Source: Agrocybe praecox (taxonomy: Eukaryota; Basidiomycota; Agaricomycetes; Agaricales; Agrocybaceae). From it: a stretch of DNA of 64,000 nucleotides. The position numbers were made by a program, and so were the translations under genes. Of the stretch, positions 36,262-48,764 are shown piece after piece (within the stretch, counting starts at the first letter, position 1; the number at the start of each line of letters is the position of its first letter). Below the pieces are notes generated by a model, which saw only the letters and a list, made by a program, of their open reading frames with translations, ran no database searches and was not told the DNA's origin. The stretch is taken from contig OZ024843.1 in the NCBI GenBank assembly GCA_964017145.1, positions 3,428,443 through 3,492,442 of the forward strand, read 5' to 3'.

Positions 36262-38109
36262 ATGGCATTATTCCGACGACAATTCACCGAATGGATTCGT
36301 ACCACTGATATATGTGTCGCGAGGAGCAAGACTAGAAATACACCCTCAAGATCGTTACAAATTACGCGTCACTTGCTCAAAACTAATGCCCAACGACACA
36401 CAATATATGCGCTCTCGACACCGCCGGGAAAGGGTGGTGTCGCCGTAATACGTGTATCTGGACCAGACGCGTTAAATGTGTGGAGAAAGATGGCACGTTC
36501 ACACAAGTCACAGAAGCCAATTGAAGACCCAGTTCCGTGGAAACTTCAGAGATGTCGCATCGTACACCCGGAAAATCAATCATTAATAGACGACGGCTTG
36601 GCTGTATATTTTCGAGGTAATAATTTCTGTGAACAGCATTTGATAAGATATGCTAATGGCTTTGTTACAGCGCCATATTCATTTACGACCCAACCGACCT
36701 TGGAGCTGCATATTCATTCTGGACGAGCCCTGATTACCGCTCTGCTTTCTGCTTTATCCACATTTCCTAATCTCCGTCCTGCAGAACCCGGAGAGTTCAC
36801 AAGACAAGCTCTGCTTGGGGGTAGGCTTGACCTTACACAAGTGGAAGGGTTACACGACCTAATTGAAGCGGACACTGAAGTTCAAAGAGTATGGGCTCTA
36901 GGTAGTGCAGGCGGAGAAACCCGTGCAGAATACGATGCTTTGCGTACTAAAATCATACATTGCCTGGCGCAAGTAGAGGCTCTCATTGATTTTGGAGAAG
37001 GGGAAGACTTGGAGGAAGGGGTTTACTCTCAGGGTAAATCCTGTTCATTTATTTATTTCTCACTGGGTCTAATCCCCTTGTGTAGCACAGCAAGAAGCAT
37101 CCGAACTCTTATATCAAATACGAAACCATCTAGCGGATAGTCGTCGAGGAGAAGTGGTTCGTTCTGGAATCAAGTTGGCTATCTTTGGACCTCCAAACGC
37201 TGGCAAGAGTAGTTTGTTCAATTATCTAGGTATTTTATTCTCTTTTAGATTCGCCGTTTCTAATGATTTTTTTAGCAAACCGGCAAGCATCGATCGTGAC
37301 ACCTATTCCTGGAACTACAAGAGATGTCCTCGAACTAACTTTGGACATTGGAGGTTTGCCGGTTGTCGTCGCAGACACAGCAGGCTTGAGAGAAACTACA
37401 GATGTAGTGGAAGTGATCGGCGTCCAACGAGGCATTGAAGCGTGAGTTTCCGCTTTTAACCTCCCATTCAATGGTGTTGACACAGCTGTAGTATAAAAAA
37501 TGCCGACGTTTCTCTTTGCGTTCTCCCGCTACCAGACGTGCTCAAGGATGGGAATTCTTTTGATATTCCTTCGGAAGTTCGCGACCTTGTCACTCCAGAG
37601 ACGTATTTCCTGCTCAACAAATCGGATTTGGTGTCTGGAGCAGCTTGGGCCGACCATATCGATGTGGACTTGAAAGGTCGATCGTGGTCTGCTAGTCTCA
37701 CTACAGGGTACGGCACTCAAGAGTTCGTGGATAGTTTAGCACGCGCTCTGAAGCATCGGTAAGTAACACACATTACACTTCGTGTTCAAAGTTGAACTCT
37801 TCATAGATTCGGCATCAACGACCCCGATTCTCAACAGAAAATCCACGCCCCGCTCATAACTCGCGCAAGGCATCGGGTGCATCTCGAAAACGCATGCAAA
37901 TTTTTGGAAGCTTTCTTGGATTTACGTGAATATTACATTTCCTTCGATCGCGCATGAGAATGTACTGACTATTTGTAGCCGCGGAAGATGTTGTACTAGC
38001 TGCTGAAGAGCTCCGTTATGCTGCTCAGGCTGTTGGGCGCGTAACAGGCGATATTGGCGTAGAGGACGTTCTTGATGCTCTTTTCCGGGACTTTTGCATC
38101 GGGAAGTAA
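36262..38109 (+). CDS. MSS1: Mitochondrial tRNA-modification GTPase (MnmE/TrmE family)
   Basis: Seven exons: 36262-36616, 36671-37033, 37086-37229, 37276-37441, 37486-37758, 37807-37925, 37979-38109; 516 residues. MnmE with MnmG (Mto1) installs the C5 group on wobble uridine of mitochondrial tRNAs. The N-terminal ~48 residues are basic and fit a mitochondrial presequence. Next comes the TrmE-N domain ([59 protein letters not shown]). The embedded G domain has G1 GPPNAGKSS (274-282), G2 GTTRD (300-304), G3 DTAG (321-324) and G4 NKSD (387-390). The chain ends in FCIGK, the conserved C-terminal catalytic motif, so the gene appears intact. The region downstream of the stop is short (205 bp to the convergent SDR gene). 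Confidence 0.95.
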
Positions 38110-38314
38110 AACCGTGGGTGTCTTGGCATACGTTCAATGAGGTCTTCTGGCTTGGAATTATAATGCTAACTCAATAGCAGCTTCCCCAGTCACGATCAAT
38201 CAACAATATGCGTCAAGTAATCACCAGTTAAACCCTAGATCCATTGGACCTTCGACTTGTCAAGACAAATGAAAAGGGTATATTGAAAATTAAAGATACT
38301 CGATACACAAGCTA

Positions 38315-39278
38315 TCAAACGGTTGTCTCTGAAAGCGAATGCTCCCACAGGGCCTTTTGTGCCCCCTGGCGCTTGGGAAATGCCTTCAGTCCAATATCGT
38401 CTCCATACTGGTTCCTTCGGTACATCCCCTTCTTTGCATCGAGAAGGGCAAATAACATATGTTCGGCACATTGATCGCTGGTTGTAACGAGCAACCAAAT
38501 CAGGGGTCGTAAAAGGAATATAACTCCTTTCATGATAGGGTTGGAAAAAACCAGCATCCCAGTATCGACATTCCCTGGATGGATATGCGTAAATGCGATA
38601 TCTGGTTCCCGCTCGCTGAATTCCTGTGGTGCAGTCGGTCTTTAGCTTCGGTTATTCTCATCAAATAAACGGAGAAATACGTACAGCAACCATGAGGTCA
38701 TTATAGCAAAGGCTTTGCATCATAGCTTTGTAGCCTGTATAATTCTTCTTCAGACCCAAATCCTCGAGATCAATCTCTGGTCCCATTCCAGCTCCTTGGA
38801 CTGACAGGACACTTGCTGGCTCGCCCATATTGCTTGCTTTACGCAAGAGCGGAAGCAGATCATTCGTCAACGCGAATCGAGAATAATAACGGGCAGCAAG
38901 CCTCGAGTCTATTCCTTCCTCTGTTTCGTCCCTTCCTCCAAGGCCGAAGACACCTGCGCAATGCACAAGGTAGTTGATTTTTGGAAGCTTGGAAGAAAGG
39001 TCCTTTGCGAGGGCGTGTACATTTTTCATCAACATGACGTTGCAATACACAAATTCGTACGTGGATTCTTCGGAGCGAGGGAGAGAAGCTATGATCGATT
39101 CAGCGACGCTTTTGTTGCGGCCAACGAGGACGACGTGTATCCGGCCATTCAAATGTCGAGATAGGATTTCTACCATCGATTTCCCAATCCCGGAAGTCGA
39201 TCCAGTTATGACCATAATGGGGACAAAAGATGGGTCGAACGATGCATTTGCCTGGCGTGTCAAAGCATACGACGGCAT
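38315..39278 (-). CDS. Short-chain dehydrogenase/reductase
   Basis: Two exons read on the minus strand, 39278-38685 and 38623-38315, encode 300 residues. It is a classical SDR Rossmann fold with the NAD(P)-binding motif TGSTSGIG at 25-32, an NYLVHCAGVFG motif (NNAG equivalent), Ser in SVQGAG and the catalytic YTGYK at 180-184. The frame continues after the 61-nt intron into DIAFTHIHPGNVDTGML, the PG motif usual after the active site. The C-terminal part has a hydrophobic segment (MKGVIFLLRPLIWLLV). Such fungal proteins are annotated as retinol-dehydrogenase-like or WWOX-like oxidoreductases; the substrate cannot be inferred. It is convergent with MSS1. Confidence 0.9.
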
Positions 39279-40167
39279 GGTGGTTCGTTGTCTAGAGAGT
39301 CGACGTGTTTACACGAGGAACGTCGAACTTTTGTGATGAAGACGAGGATGCACAGTATCACTTATATTGTGTTTTTCTGCATCCAAATGTCTGGCTCATA
39401 GCTTATCTTACGCGTTGGCACGGCGTGTCGGCACTAGTATTAATATTCACCCGCTAAACCAACCTAAACGGGCGAACGCGCAGAAAAGCAAAGGCCAAAA
39501 AGACACATGACCGTACAGTGTTTTCCGGCACGTTGACGCGTCTCTTTTCCTTTTCTCCGTGTCAATTGCTGGAAGACCTTTCAAAGATCTGTCCTACATA
39601 GTTTGTCGGTTAACCACGGCCGCGTACTGTAGAAATCGACGACCCGTCGAGGTTCGTGTCCATAGTCCGAACTTTTGTTAGGCATGCGGCATGCCTCGGT
39701 CGGGACTTTTATGGTGATGTTTAAGAAGTGGTACACTATGGGCTGCATTTGGTATCGGTCTGTCGGTTCGAGAGAACATCTCCCGTCAATTATTACCAAG
39801 GAGATCATTAATTTATTGTGGAGATCGTCGCTGAAGTTCTCTAGATACTTCTTACGGCAGCGGCGATCCTGTCATAAGTCCAAGGAAGTGTGATTTTTAA
39901 TCGCCACTGAGCTCAAACTGAGCTACTGGTACTTCATTCCATTCTATTTGTAATTTGCTCGTTTTATAAGTCTTGTAGTCCAAAGAATAGAACCCGTCTG
40001 TCTATGCAGGCCGTCGAGCCCTGCCAGTGTTCGGTTTCTCATCAAGGGTCGGATCTCTTTGTCGTTGTCACGCCAATTTGCTGTGCATTTGACACTTTTT
40101 TTTCACACCTAGGCATGAAAGGTCGCTGCAAGTCGTCCTGTCTCGTTGTCTCAATAAACCATGTACT
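39279..40167. other. Intergenic, divergent promoters
   Basis: Lies between the ATG of the SDR gene (-) and the ATG of the membrane-family gene (+). No gene seen. Frames at 39581-39808 (-) and 40004-40258 (+) overlap each other's context and lack features. Confidence 0.5.
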
Positions 40168-41598
40168 ATGGCAAATCATACAAGCTCAGACTTGGCCGTG
40201 CCTCAGGATCTTCTCTCCGAAAGGACACTGCGGGATATTGTTTGGAGCTGCTCTCTGACCATATTTGCGTGTACTTGGGTGTCGGTCCACCCCAATATGC
40301 CTGGGCCTAATGATGGCCGATGGATGGTTTGGTTACGTCGTCTCGAACTCATGATTTGGGCCGTTTTCGCGCCTGAAATGATTATATTCTGGTCACTGCG
40401 GCAATGGCTTGGAGCGCGAAGATTGGCGAAAAAATACGAAGGTGGCCTTAGTAATTACACCAAATGAACATATTTTAACCCTTCTATTCAAGGAAATGGC
40501 TGGACGATTGCGCATGGGCACTTTATCCAAATGGGAGGATTCGTGGCTACTCGCCAGGGTGCTACAGAGATTCTCTGTCCTGAAAAGCTGAATATCCTCG
40601 TGCGGGAGTCTGCCATCCGTTTCCCCGACATCGCTCAGGAGGATATCGAAGACCGAAGCAAAGGAGATGGCTTCTCTAAAGGCACGGCAATCCTGCAAAC
40701 ATTCTGGTTCATGGCCCAGTGCATCACACGGAAAATAAATAGCTTGCCCATAACTCAGTTGGAGATTTTCACGGTCGCGTTCACAGCACTGAATGGCGCC
40801 ATGTACTTTTTCTGGTGGAATAAACCTCAGGATGTGAGACGACCAGTGCAAGTTGAAGTGATCAACCCAAAAGCACCGTACTTTCGCAAATGTGAGTTGG
40901 TATGGCTTGTTACTCTTGTTGCCACAAACCTGAGCTTCCGATAGTGACCTCAGTAACTACATGTTTATCTGGGACTGACTTGTATGTTTCTCGATTCGAA
41001 GAATACAAGCGAGAGAAGGAAATCGAAGGTACTAGACTGCCCAAAAGTCTTCATAAAAATCTCATTCTTTTTTGTTCAAGATACGTCTGCAAACGAGCAC
41101 CCATTTACCACCATTACATTATACATTTTCCGCCGTCTTTCACAGATGAGGTCATTTAATACAGACTCTCCGAGTCCAGTGAGCTCCAAGGAGGCACGGA
41201 TGCCAACGTTCTATGCAAGTTGTGGACACGCAGTCGACGCTGTGGTTTGCAACCTTGTCGTGTCGTTCATGGGTATGGCGTTTGGCGCCATTCACTGCTT
41301 GGCGTGGTCATTCCAGTTCTCATCGGAAGCAGAGAAAATTTTATGGAGATCATGTTCTGTTTCTATTCTTACTATCCCATTTCTATTCGTTCTTTTCACC
41401 TGCTCGGCGTTCCTCCAGGCAAGAACAGGCTGGAGAGTATTTCCCTCGACTATATCGGGATTGATGACACGCGTCCTTCCTCCTATCTATCTTTTAGCAC
41501 GACTTGTGTTATTGGTAGAAGCTTTTATGGAGCTCAGACACCTTCCGTCGAAAGCTTTCTCGATGGTGGATTGGACATCTTATATACCACATCTTTAA
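40168..41598 (+). CDS. Fungal multi-pass membrane protein (uncharacterised family), complete
   Basis: Four exons, 40168-40441, 40493-40891, 40945-41028 and 41081-41598, give 424 residues. Conserved blocks in order: RDIVWSCSLTIFACTWVSVHPNMPGPND, RRLELMIWAVFAPEMIIFW, GWTIAHGHFIQMGGF, LQTFWFMAQCI, EIFTVAFTALNGAMYFFWWNKP, MPTFYAS and FGAIHCLAWSFQF, then hydrophobic segments to the end. Six or more membrane spans are likely. The family is widespread in Agaricomycetes, and I know no assigned function. Unlike the paralogue at 1-360 it lacks an obvious N-terminal signal peptide, so an upstream exon cannot be excluded. The third exon (84 nt) could instead start at 40954. Runs of more than 20 conserved residues have been read in pieces only. 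Confidence 0.82.
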
Positions 41599-41652
41599 AT
41601 TTCTTCATCTATGAACTCGGGCGTCGATCCATTAGAGATCTGAGGTGTTTGG

Positions 41653-44393
41653 CTAAACTTCATCCATCCTTCCCCATACACCTCCCTAGAACCATCACCA
41701 AGCATAGTCAGATCATCATCGCAGACTATATAATCGACACAAAAACCAACCTTAGCATAAAGAGTCAAATGGAACGCAGGAGCGACTTTCTCCAGAGCGG
41801 CCCTCGGTTCTCCTTCAAACGCCCAAGTTGCTGGTGGCTTGCTCGACGCTGGCTGTGCGTCAGGATCGAGAGTGAAATTGGTGAATTGCTGTAGGAGGCG
41901 GACGAGGAAGTACGATGATTCCTGATAGGCGAACTATAATAAGAAGAGCAGGATGCGTTATAGCGAAAGAACAATCTTGGCTCATCGAAGCTTACGTACC
42001 TGTTGCCCAAGGCAGATTCGAGGACCAGCATTAAAGGGACAAAAAATGTACGGATTAGGCGTTATATATTTATGTAGTCGTTCGTCCAGGAACCTATCGG
42101 GATCGAATTCAAGAGCTGCACACACAAGTTAGTCAAAACAAATAGCTAACTTAAGTTTGTGTGCCCACCATCTGGACCCCACAGATCCTTTCTCCGGTGT
42201 AGATAGAAAATACTATAAAGCACTCTGTCATACAAATTAGTGCATGAACAATTTGGACGTGTCAAAACATTGCTCACCTTGTGTTAGCAGGTACATAGTA
42301 AGGTTTCGATCCTGGGAGTCTGGATGTCCATATAGTTGCTTTTTGGGACATTCTAAGGGAAGGGACTAGCATGAGCCAACAATCTGAAATAAATAAACGC
42401 GAAAATACTACCGGCTATCGAAGGGGCTGCAAACATGAAGGCAAAGAAAAATTAGGCACCGCTGAAAGTTTCACAATATGAGCCACCATACTCACACAGG
42501 TGGGTATAACCTCAACACCTCTATGCAGAGTGTAAGGGTCAAGAAGGATAGGATGACCAACTGTAACATACCATTAGTAAAAGCTCTCAAGTACTTCATA
42601 TCCTTTAAATTGTCGTATGTTGGTCGACCGGTAGCGCCAACATGCTTGATCACCTCTTCACGCAATCTGGCCAACACCTTGGGGTGCTCCGCAAGCATGT
42701 AAATCGCGAAGGTCAATGTGCATCCTGTCTATCAATGTAGAATGATCTGGTTGGTATTTTTAAAGGGTCAAAAACAAACTGGAAACCTTACTGTGTCGCG
42801 CCCAGCTACCAGGAGGTTCAGTAGCTAACAAACAAGTCCATTAGTCCCCGCGTGTTCGGCATTACAACGTGGACGCCTAACCTCATCTTTTATAATCTCA
42901 ACATCTAAAGAATTGTTAGGATACTCCCATTCGTCCAGAGAATCAAAAAATCAAAATCAAAAACAGGCGAACCTTGTGTACGCTGAACAAGATGAGAAAG
43001 TAATGTTTCTCCTTCTTTGTCCTCCACAACCTTGTTCGCTTCCCTTTCCGTTAAAGCCTTTTGTAACAAAGGTATTGTAAACCCATCCATGACCTTCCTT
43101 GCTCCTTCAACTTTGTCTTCCCAAAACTCCGCCACTGGCCAATTCGGGCCAAGTCTTGTTCTGAGCGCTGTTTGCATTTGACCCTCTAAGAACGCATCAA
43201 CAAATAGGTTTGATGGATGGTCTAAAAATTCGCGAGAATTTGGTATCCCCGAAGTAGGGGAATAAGGCAGCCCAGCTGAGAGAGAATCGACATTATGTCC
43301 AAATAGAAAAGTAGTGGCTGAATCGAGTGTGAATCTTGAGACCAAGTCCTATGAAGCCAAGGTGACGTATGAACGTTTCGAACGGTAGTAATGCCTAAGA
43401 TAGAGCAGACAGCGTGGTATGCACACCTGAAAATCAATTGCCTGTCCTTCTGCCAGGCGGGCTTTCGCAAGTCGCAGAGCATGGGCAGAGTGCGCCTCAA
43501 AGATGTCAAAGTCGCTGATACGATCACGGGTGAAAAATGGGCGAGTCATAGTACGATGGAATCTAAATTTGGGCGCGATGAGATAAAATGCCATTTTTTC
43601 TGCGTTCAAAGTACGCCACCCGACTTACTTCCACATATCACCTGAGGCCAAGGAAATAAAAAAAGTTAAGAACTTCCACGCATTTCATCTGAGGATGTGA
43701 TGTACAGACCGTCAGAGTTGAAGACGCCAGTGCCCAGGAGCGACCTGAATTGTTTATACATGATGGGACCTTTGTCGAATGTATCAAATTGCGTCGCTAG
43801 GATGGCCTAGGGGACATATCGTCAAGGTGAGCATTCGCTGCCCCATATTTGCTCCAATTTTTCCACACCTTAACGTGGTCTGGATCGAACGTTATGATCT
43901 AGAACATTTCTTTCGGTCCTCAAGAAACAAGACGAGAAGAGTGCAACTTACTCGATTGTCAGAGGGAAATCTCAATTGATACGTGTACCCATACTCTTCA
44001 CTCCATTTGCGAAATTGATTACCTACAAATGGTCAGTCAAGGCTCCCTTTTGAATTGTACATGATACACACCTGGATACCCAGATTTGAAATCATCCACC
44101 AGTATCTTCATGAGCGATAATCCTGCAAAGTTAGGTCGTTTTTCTACGACATGGGGGATAATGAAGGCGTTGTTGGCTACAGCAGCCCTGCGATCGACAT
44201 ATCTGGTGTAATAACGCTGGAAAACAGATAGCAGCGGCCGAGCTAGTACGGTGGCGAGGACGGTCAACCACTTCGGAGTCGTCTCACCAAAACAAGCGTC
44301 GTTTAACACCAAAAGCCCATATACCAGACCAGAAGGAACTAGAAAGAAAGGCAATAAGCTGAACAAATAACGAGGGCCGGGAGGTATTGACAT
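41653..44393 (-). CDS. Cytochrome P450, CYP63-like, paralogue A
   Basis: Seventeen exons read on the minus strand: 44393-44072, 44022-43952, 43898-43869, 43806-43710, 43641-43629, 43562-43427, 43348-42973, 42904-42882, 42824-42792, 42728-42572, 42520-42496, 42426-42412, 42352-42278, 42224-42169, 42115-42000, 41933-41751, 41685-41653; 586 residues. N-terminal PPG and membrane anchor, I-helix AGRDTT (363-368), K-helix EVLR (420-423), and heme loop [10 protein letters not shown] with Cys511. It is probably an ER monooxygenase; CYP63 enzymes of white-rot fungi oxidise alkanes and aromatics, but the substrate here is unknown. The stop is placed through the last intron because the resulting [10 protein letters not shown] tail matches paralogue B. 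Orientation is opposite to B. Confidence 0.92.
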
Positions 44394-45513
44394 GAGGAGA
44401 GTATCCAGGCCGACTCTTCAAGCAAGAGCAGAACCAAGAGCAAAATCAGGGATTTGCATTTTTGGAAGAGAGTTAATTATTTATACCGTCTGGCGGCGCG
44501 TAAGAGGCCGACAGCATTTCGAAACTTTAAAAAGCAATCACAGACAGGCCGGTCGGCGGTTACGACGTCATACTGCAAGTTGCTTCCAGTGGTTTCCCAC
44601 AACCGAATCGTTCCTATAGAATAATAAAAGTGAAACAGTTCAAAAATTTGAATAAGACAAGCCCGCTCAAGTCCGCACCTTTAGCCTGAAAAATTGGATA
44701 TGAATATGTAGGCTTTGTGTGCTGCAAATTGTTCAAAATGCTGGTCCCTGAACTTTTCCCGGGAAAAACTTGGAAAGGTACTTTAGGGAGAATATCCCCA
44801 TGGCCTGTTGCCTGGAAGAGTGCTATGGGTCAAGGCAGGTAATGGTGTACTGCTTGCAACCCTGTGTTTCATGGCCCTCGAATCGGTTCCGCGACCATTT
44901 TTCATTCATCCACTAGAATCACGATCATCAATTAAGTGATAATTGATTGCTTCTTTCGAGTTTCTTGCGCAGTTATGCTTTGCGAGAATATTAGAGGATG
45001 ATACGGTTTCCTTTTGTGTGTGTAGAAGAGTTATCTTGCCTCGTCGCAGCCTCGATTGTCAAGTCACCGCAGTAACTTCCGCAACGGAAGTTGCGGAACG
45101 GGGAGTCACACATCATGTGCCTCGCGCTTGTGACACCATCACGCCTTTAATGGTCTTGTGCTGGTCGTTGTCAAAACGTCTCGATAGATCTCGATTCTCG
45201 TTCGGGTTCTCGACCTAAAAAAAAAAAGCAGGCTCAATGGCTTGAGGGGTACTCCTTTACGAGCCTTTTGGCCATCTCTTATCACCCATTTTTACCTCAC
45301 GCGGCACGCGACTTAACATGTGACGGATTCCGATTTAGGGGGATGTGCGATCCACGTGATAGACCGCGACGTGTCCCCGAGGCCTGTACAGTGCACAATG
45401 CTGCACTTTGCTGTTACTAAGTCGCTGGCAATCTTGAGAACCCGAGACATGATCCTCTGAAAGCGACTTGAACCGGACGATACAAAACTTCTTCTCGAAA
45501 ACGGAAATCATCA
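44394..45513. other. Intergenic, divergent promoters of P450 A and transporter
   Basis: 1.1 kb without a supported gene. A 9-bp perfect palindrome (TTCCGCAAC..GTTGCGGAA, about 45089-45110) and an A-run near 45218-45229 are visible. A 91-codon frame at 44943-45218 has no features. Confidence 0.5.
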
Positions 45514-46927
45514 ATGCTATCTCTTCTCTCAAATTGGGCGACTACAATCTCACTTATCTTTGGCGGATGCTGCAGTAATGCCATCACTTTAGAACAACTC
45601 ACTTTGGAATATCCGAATGCTGGTTCTGTACTAACTCTCTTCCAGTTTCTCGTCATCTCTCTGTACAGCCTACCGAAATTTATTGTATGGACCAAGTACG
45701 GGCCTTGGTTGCGTCCACGACGTGTGCCCATCACGCGTTACATTATCCAGGTCGCCTTATTTTACTTTATCTCTTTGCTCAATAATGCTGCATTTGCATA
45801 CCACATACCTATGGCGGTCCATATTATATTCAGGAGTGGGGGCTTGATGATCAGCTTGTTGCTGGGCTGGCTAGTCTCTAAAAAGAGGTTCGAGATATTC
45901 CCGTTCTTTGTTACTTTGAGATATCAATTTTCTTTACAGATATTCATACACCCAAGTGATCTCTGTCATGCTTGTCACTGCGGGTGTCGTGATAACGACG
46001 CTCTCTGCTCAGTCCTCCTCCGAGTTTGCTTCACCGATTGATTTATACGCCTACGCGCAAGGGATCGGAATTCTTACATCGGCGCTGGTTTTGTCAGGAT
46101 TTTTGGGCCTAATTCAGGACTGGACATACTCCGCATACGGTCGACCATCTCTGACGTCGACTAGTGACGGTCCTGCACCATGGCAGGAATCCATGTTTTA
46201 CCTCCATTTCCTCGCTCTCCCTATGTTTATCCCTTTATTCCATGACCTCACTGCTCGAATGCATGAGATGAACATGACTGGCCCCAGAGCCGAGTTCAGC
46301 CTTCCACCGATCTCTATTCCCACTTCAACGAATTGGACTACTCAATATCCAATGGACCTTACTCCCCCATACGCTCTTCCCCATTTGCCTATCCATCTTT
46401 TCCGCCAAACTGCGAACGCATCACTCATATTGATCTCGCAAGTTGAAACCTCAGCCATCCTTCTTTCATTCTCGATTCCCCGCATCTATCTACCCCTCAT
46501 CATCAACACCATCACGCAGCTTTTCTGTGTAGCAGGTGTACACAGACTGACGACTCGAGTCAGCGCATTGACAGTCACCCTTGTTCTTGTTGTTCGCAAG
46601 GCTGCAAGCTTGATTATTAGCGTTGTTGGGGTCTCCAAGGTCGGGTCGATTCTTCGGGACGTGGCAGTCACTTGTTTAGAGCAGTTGAAGGAAACCTTGG
46701 GCGTTACCCTTCCTGGGGTGGATCATTGGGCTGGGAGCACCTACCTTTCTGCCATATTCAAGGCTTTTGTCACCGCTTTTGTTGGAGTCGGTCCAACTAA
46801 AGCACCACCTCCAGTTGACGATAGGATGATGTGGACGGGAGCTGCTCTGGTGCTGCTTGGTACGGTGGGATACACTATCGGAAGCAGCAAACCTGCCTCA
46901 GTCAAGGGTAAATCGAAGACTGAGTGA
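45514..46927 (+). CDS. UAA-family nucleotide-sugar transporter (UDP-GlcNAc type)
   Basis: Two exons, 45514-45887 and 45940-46927, encode 453 residues. It resembles SLC35B4/Yea4-type UDP-N-acetylglucosamine transporters of the ER/Golgi. The N-terminus reads IFGGCCSNAITLEQL and GSVLTLFQFLVISLYSLP. Next comes LLNNAAFAYHIPMAVHIIFRSGG, the characteristic membrane segment, then VISVMLVTAGVVITTLSA, GFLGLIQDWTYSAYGRP, ESMFYLHFLALPMF, HRLTTRVSALTVTLVLVVRKAASLIISV and a final GAALVLLGTVGYT span. About ten membrane helices are expected. The loop between helices 7 and 8 is longer than usual (about residues 210-270). The ER-type GKSKTE tail is not a standard retention signal. UDP-GlcNAc supply for chitin and N-glycans is the family-based role. 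Confidence 0.9.
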
Positions 46928-47167
46928 ATATGCTCAATTGTATATGTATTTAAATATTATCTATTTTCTGTTGGGTATTTTATCTGCGTTGTACACAGCC
47001 CTGACGTCTAGTGCGCATCTTGCGCGTCTGATAATATTTATTTAGGGACACTCTATATATGGTAGTATTTTCCCATCTGATAGCTACGACGAAATTTAGT
47101 GTTTGCAATTAAATTTAAAAGGGACCATCTTACCTCTTCCTCTCGCCGCAGGGTCCTGCATCTTTAG

Positions 47168-48764
47168 ATGGCTGAACGACATCGACTACTGCTTGAGTCT
47201 CCAGTCCTTCAAGAGGAGAAATTACCTCGAAGATCAACCAAATCATCGACCGAGTCTGGCTATGTTCTTTCCATTACCTCTCTGCCATCTTTCTACGCTG
47301 CATCGGCGTCCTCACCATTCAATGTGATTGATATTTTCGACAAAAAAACACTGCAGGGAATTCAAACTCTCTCAGGACACAATCAAGCCATTACTTCCCT
47401 TCGGACCGCCGTGAATCTTGGTGGAGTTGTTCAAAATTGCCTACTTTCTTCTGGGAAAGACGGAAGCGTCAAAGCATGGGATGAGCGTTTGAATACACAC
47501 AGTATCCAAAGTATGTTCTTAAATCTCAACTCTGCTTGTTTTATCATCTGACGGCTCATGAAAGACGTCTGATCACCAGTGACTAATGCGGGAAAAAATT
47601 ATGCTTTGCTCTGCTGTGATGTTTCGCCGGACGGGTTAACAGTTGTCGCTGGAACTGATCTTCAGGGGGAAGAAGCGTCTATTTTATACTGGTATGTCTT
47701 GATATCACAAGTGCGGCACATTTGTGATGATTTACATATCTGTATTGTTATCAGGGATCCCCGCAAACCAACAACACCTCTACGCGCGCACACATCGACC
47801 CATTCTGACGATATCACGACTATTTCCTTTGCTCCGTCGAGAGACACTACTACGAATCAAAATGTAGTACTTTCAGGATCTGCTGACGGTCTCATTTGCA
47901 CTTCCAACGCGGACGAGGACGATGAAGACGAAGCTACGATCCAAGTAGGAAATTGGGGGTGCAGCGTCTCACAAGTCGGCTGGATTCATGGAGTGTCCAA
48001 TCCCGACTCGGCGGCCATTTGGGCTTCCAGCGATATGGAGACGTATAGTACATGGAAGTCGGACGTAAGCTTTCTTTGTACGCATCTACAATTTTGGTTA
48101 TCTTATCTCAGTCCCTCGATAGTTAGACCAACTCCTCAGTCTTGATATCCGCTCGCCGGTGCTTCATAACCGTCGCACTTGGGTTACCGATTATCATATC
48201 GCAACGCATAGCAGCAATACTTCTAATCCTAATCCTGCAATTTTCACAGGATCAAACGAGTAAGTTTTGAATATGTATGTTAATCGAATTCTTTCTGACC
48301 TTTGATTTTCTTCGTTTTAGAGGCGACGTGGTGCTCCTGTCCAATATGAACCTTTCGGTTCCCGATGCTCCATGGTGCCTGCACAAAATCTGGTCTCATG
48401 GACATAGTGGGATTGTTCGTGGTCTACTCTGGGATGAAGTCGTAAGTACCTCTTTCTCTTCTGGAAGTATACCAGGATTGGACTTTAACTGGATTTTTTT
48501 AGAACGAAACATTGGTTACCGGTGGAGAGGATGGCAAACTAAATGTGTGGCCCATCAGGCCCATACCTGTGGAAGAAGAGGACAATGACGACGACGACGA
48601 CGAGGATGAGGATGAATCCATGGTTGTGGATTCTCCTAAACCGCGCAAACGCGAACGTCCTAATGATGATGAACGAGTAAGTATCATAACTTGACTTTAG
48701 TTATCGTTATCCGACCCCAATGTTGAATTCTTTTTTTCAGAAAGGCAAGAAAGTGCGACGATAG
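47168..48764 (+). CDS. WD40-repeat protein, WDR89-like
   Basis: Seven exons: 47168-47510, 47580-47691, 47755-48064, 48123-48259, 48321-48441, 48503-48676, 48741-48764; 406 residues. WD units include IQTLSGHNQAITSLR, LLSSGKDGSVKAWDER, CDVSPDGLTVVAGTDL with ILYWDPRKP, DDITTISFAPS with VLSGSADGLI, and HSGIVRGLLWDE with LVTGGEDGKLNVWPI. The acidic low-complexity patch EEEDNDDDDDEDEDES and the basic KPRKRERP and KGKKVRR tail suggest nuclear or nucleolar localisation. WDR89 proteins are poorly characterised. The exon 4 start uses the GATAG acceptor at 48122, the only choice that avoids a stop and keeps the LDIRSPV frame. The gene starts 240 bp after the transporter stop, on the same strand. Confidence 0.88.

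Noticed and set aside
41220..41894. 224-codon + strand frame overlapping the end of the membrane-family gene
   Set aside because: Shadow frame of exon 4 of the gene at 40168-41598 and of the antisense P450 A last exons.
45262..45290. GAGCCTTTTGGCCATC, reminiscent of the U2 snRNA 5' region
   Set aside because: Only a short GCCTTTTGGC match; the following U2 sequence is absent.
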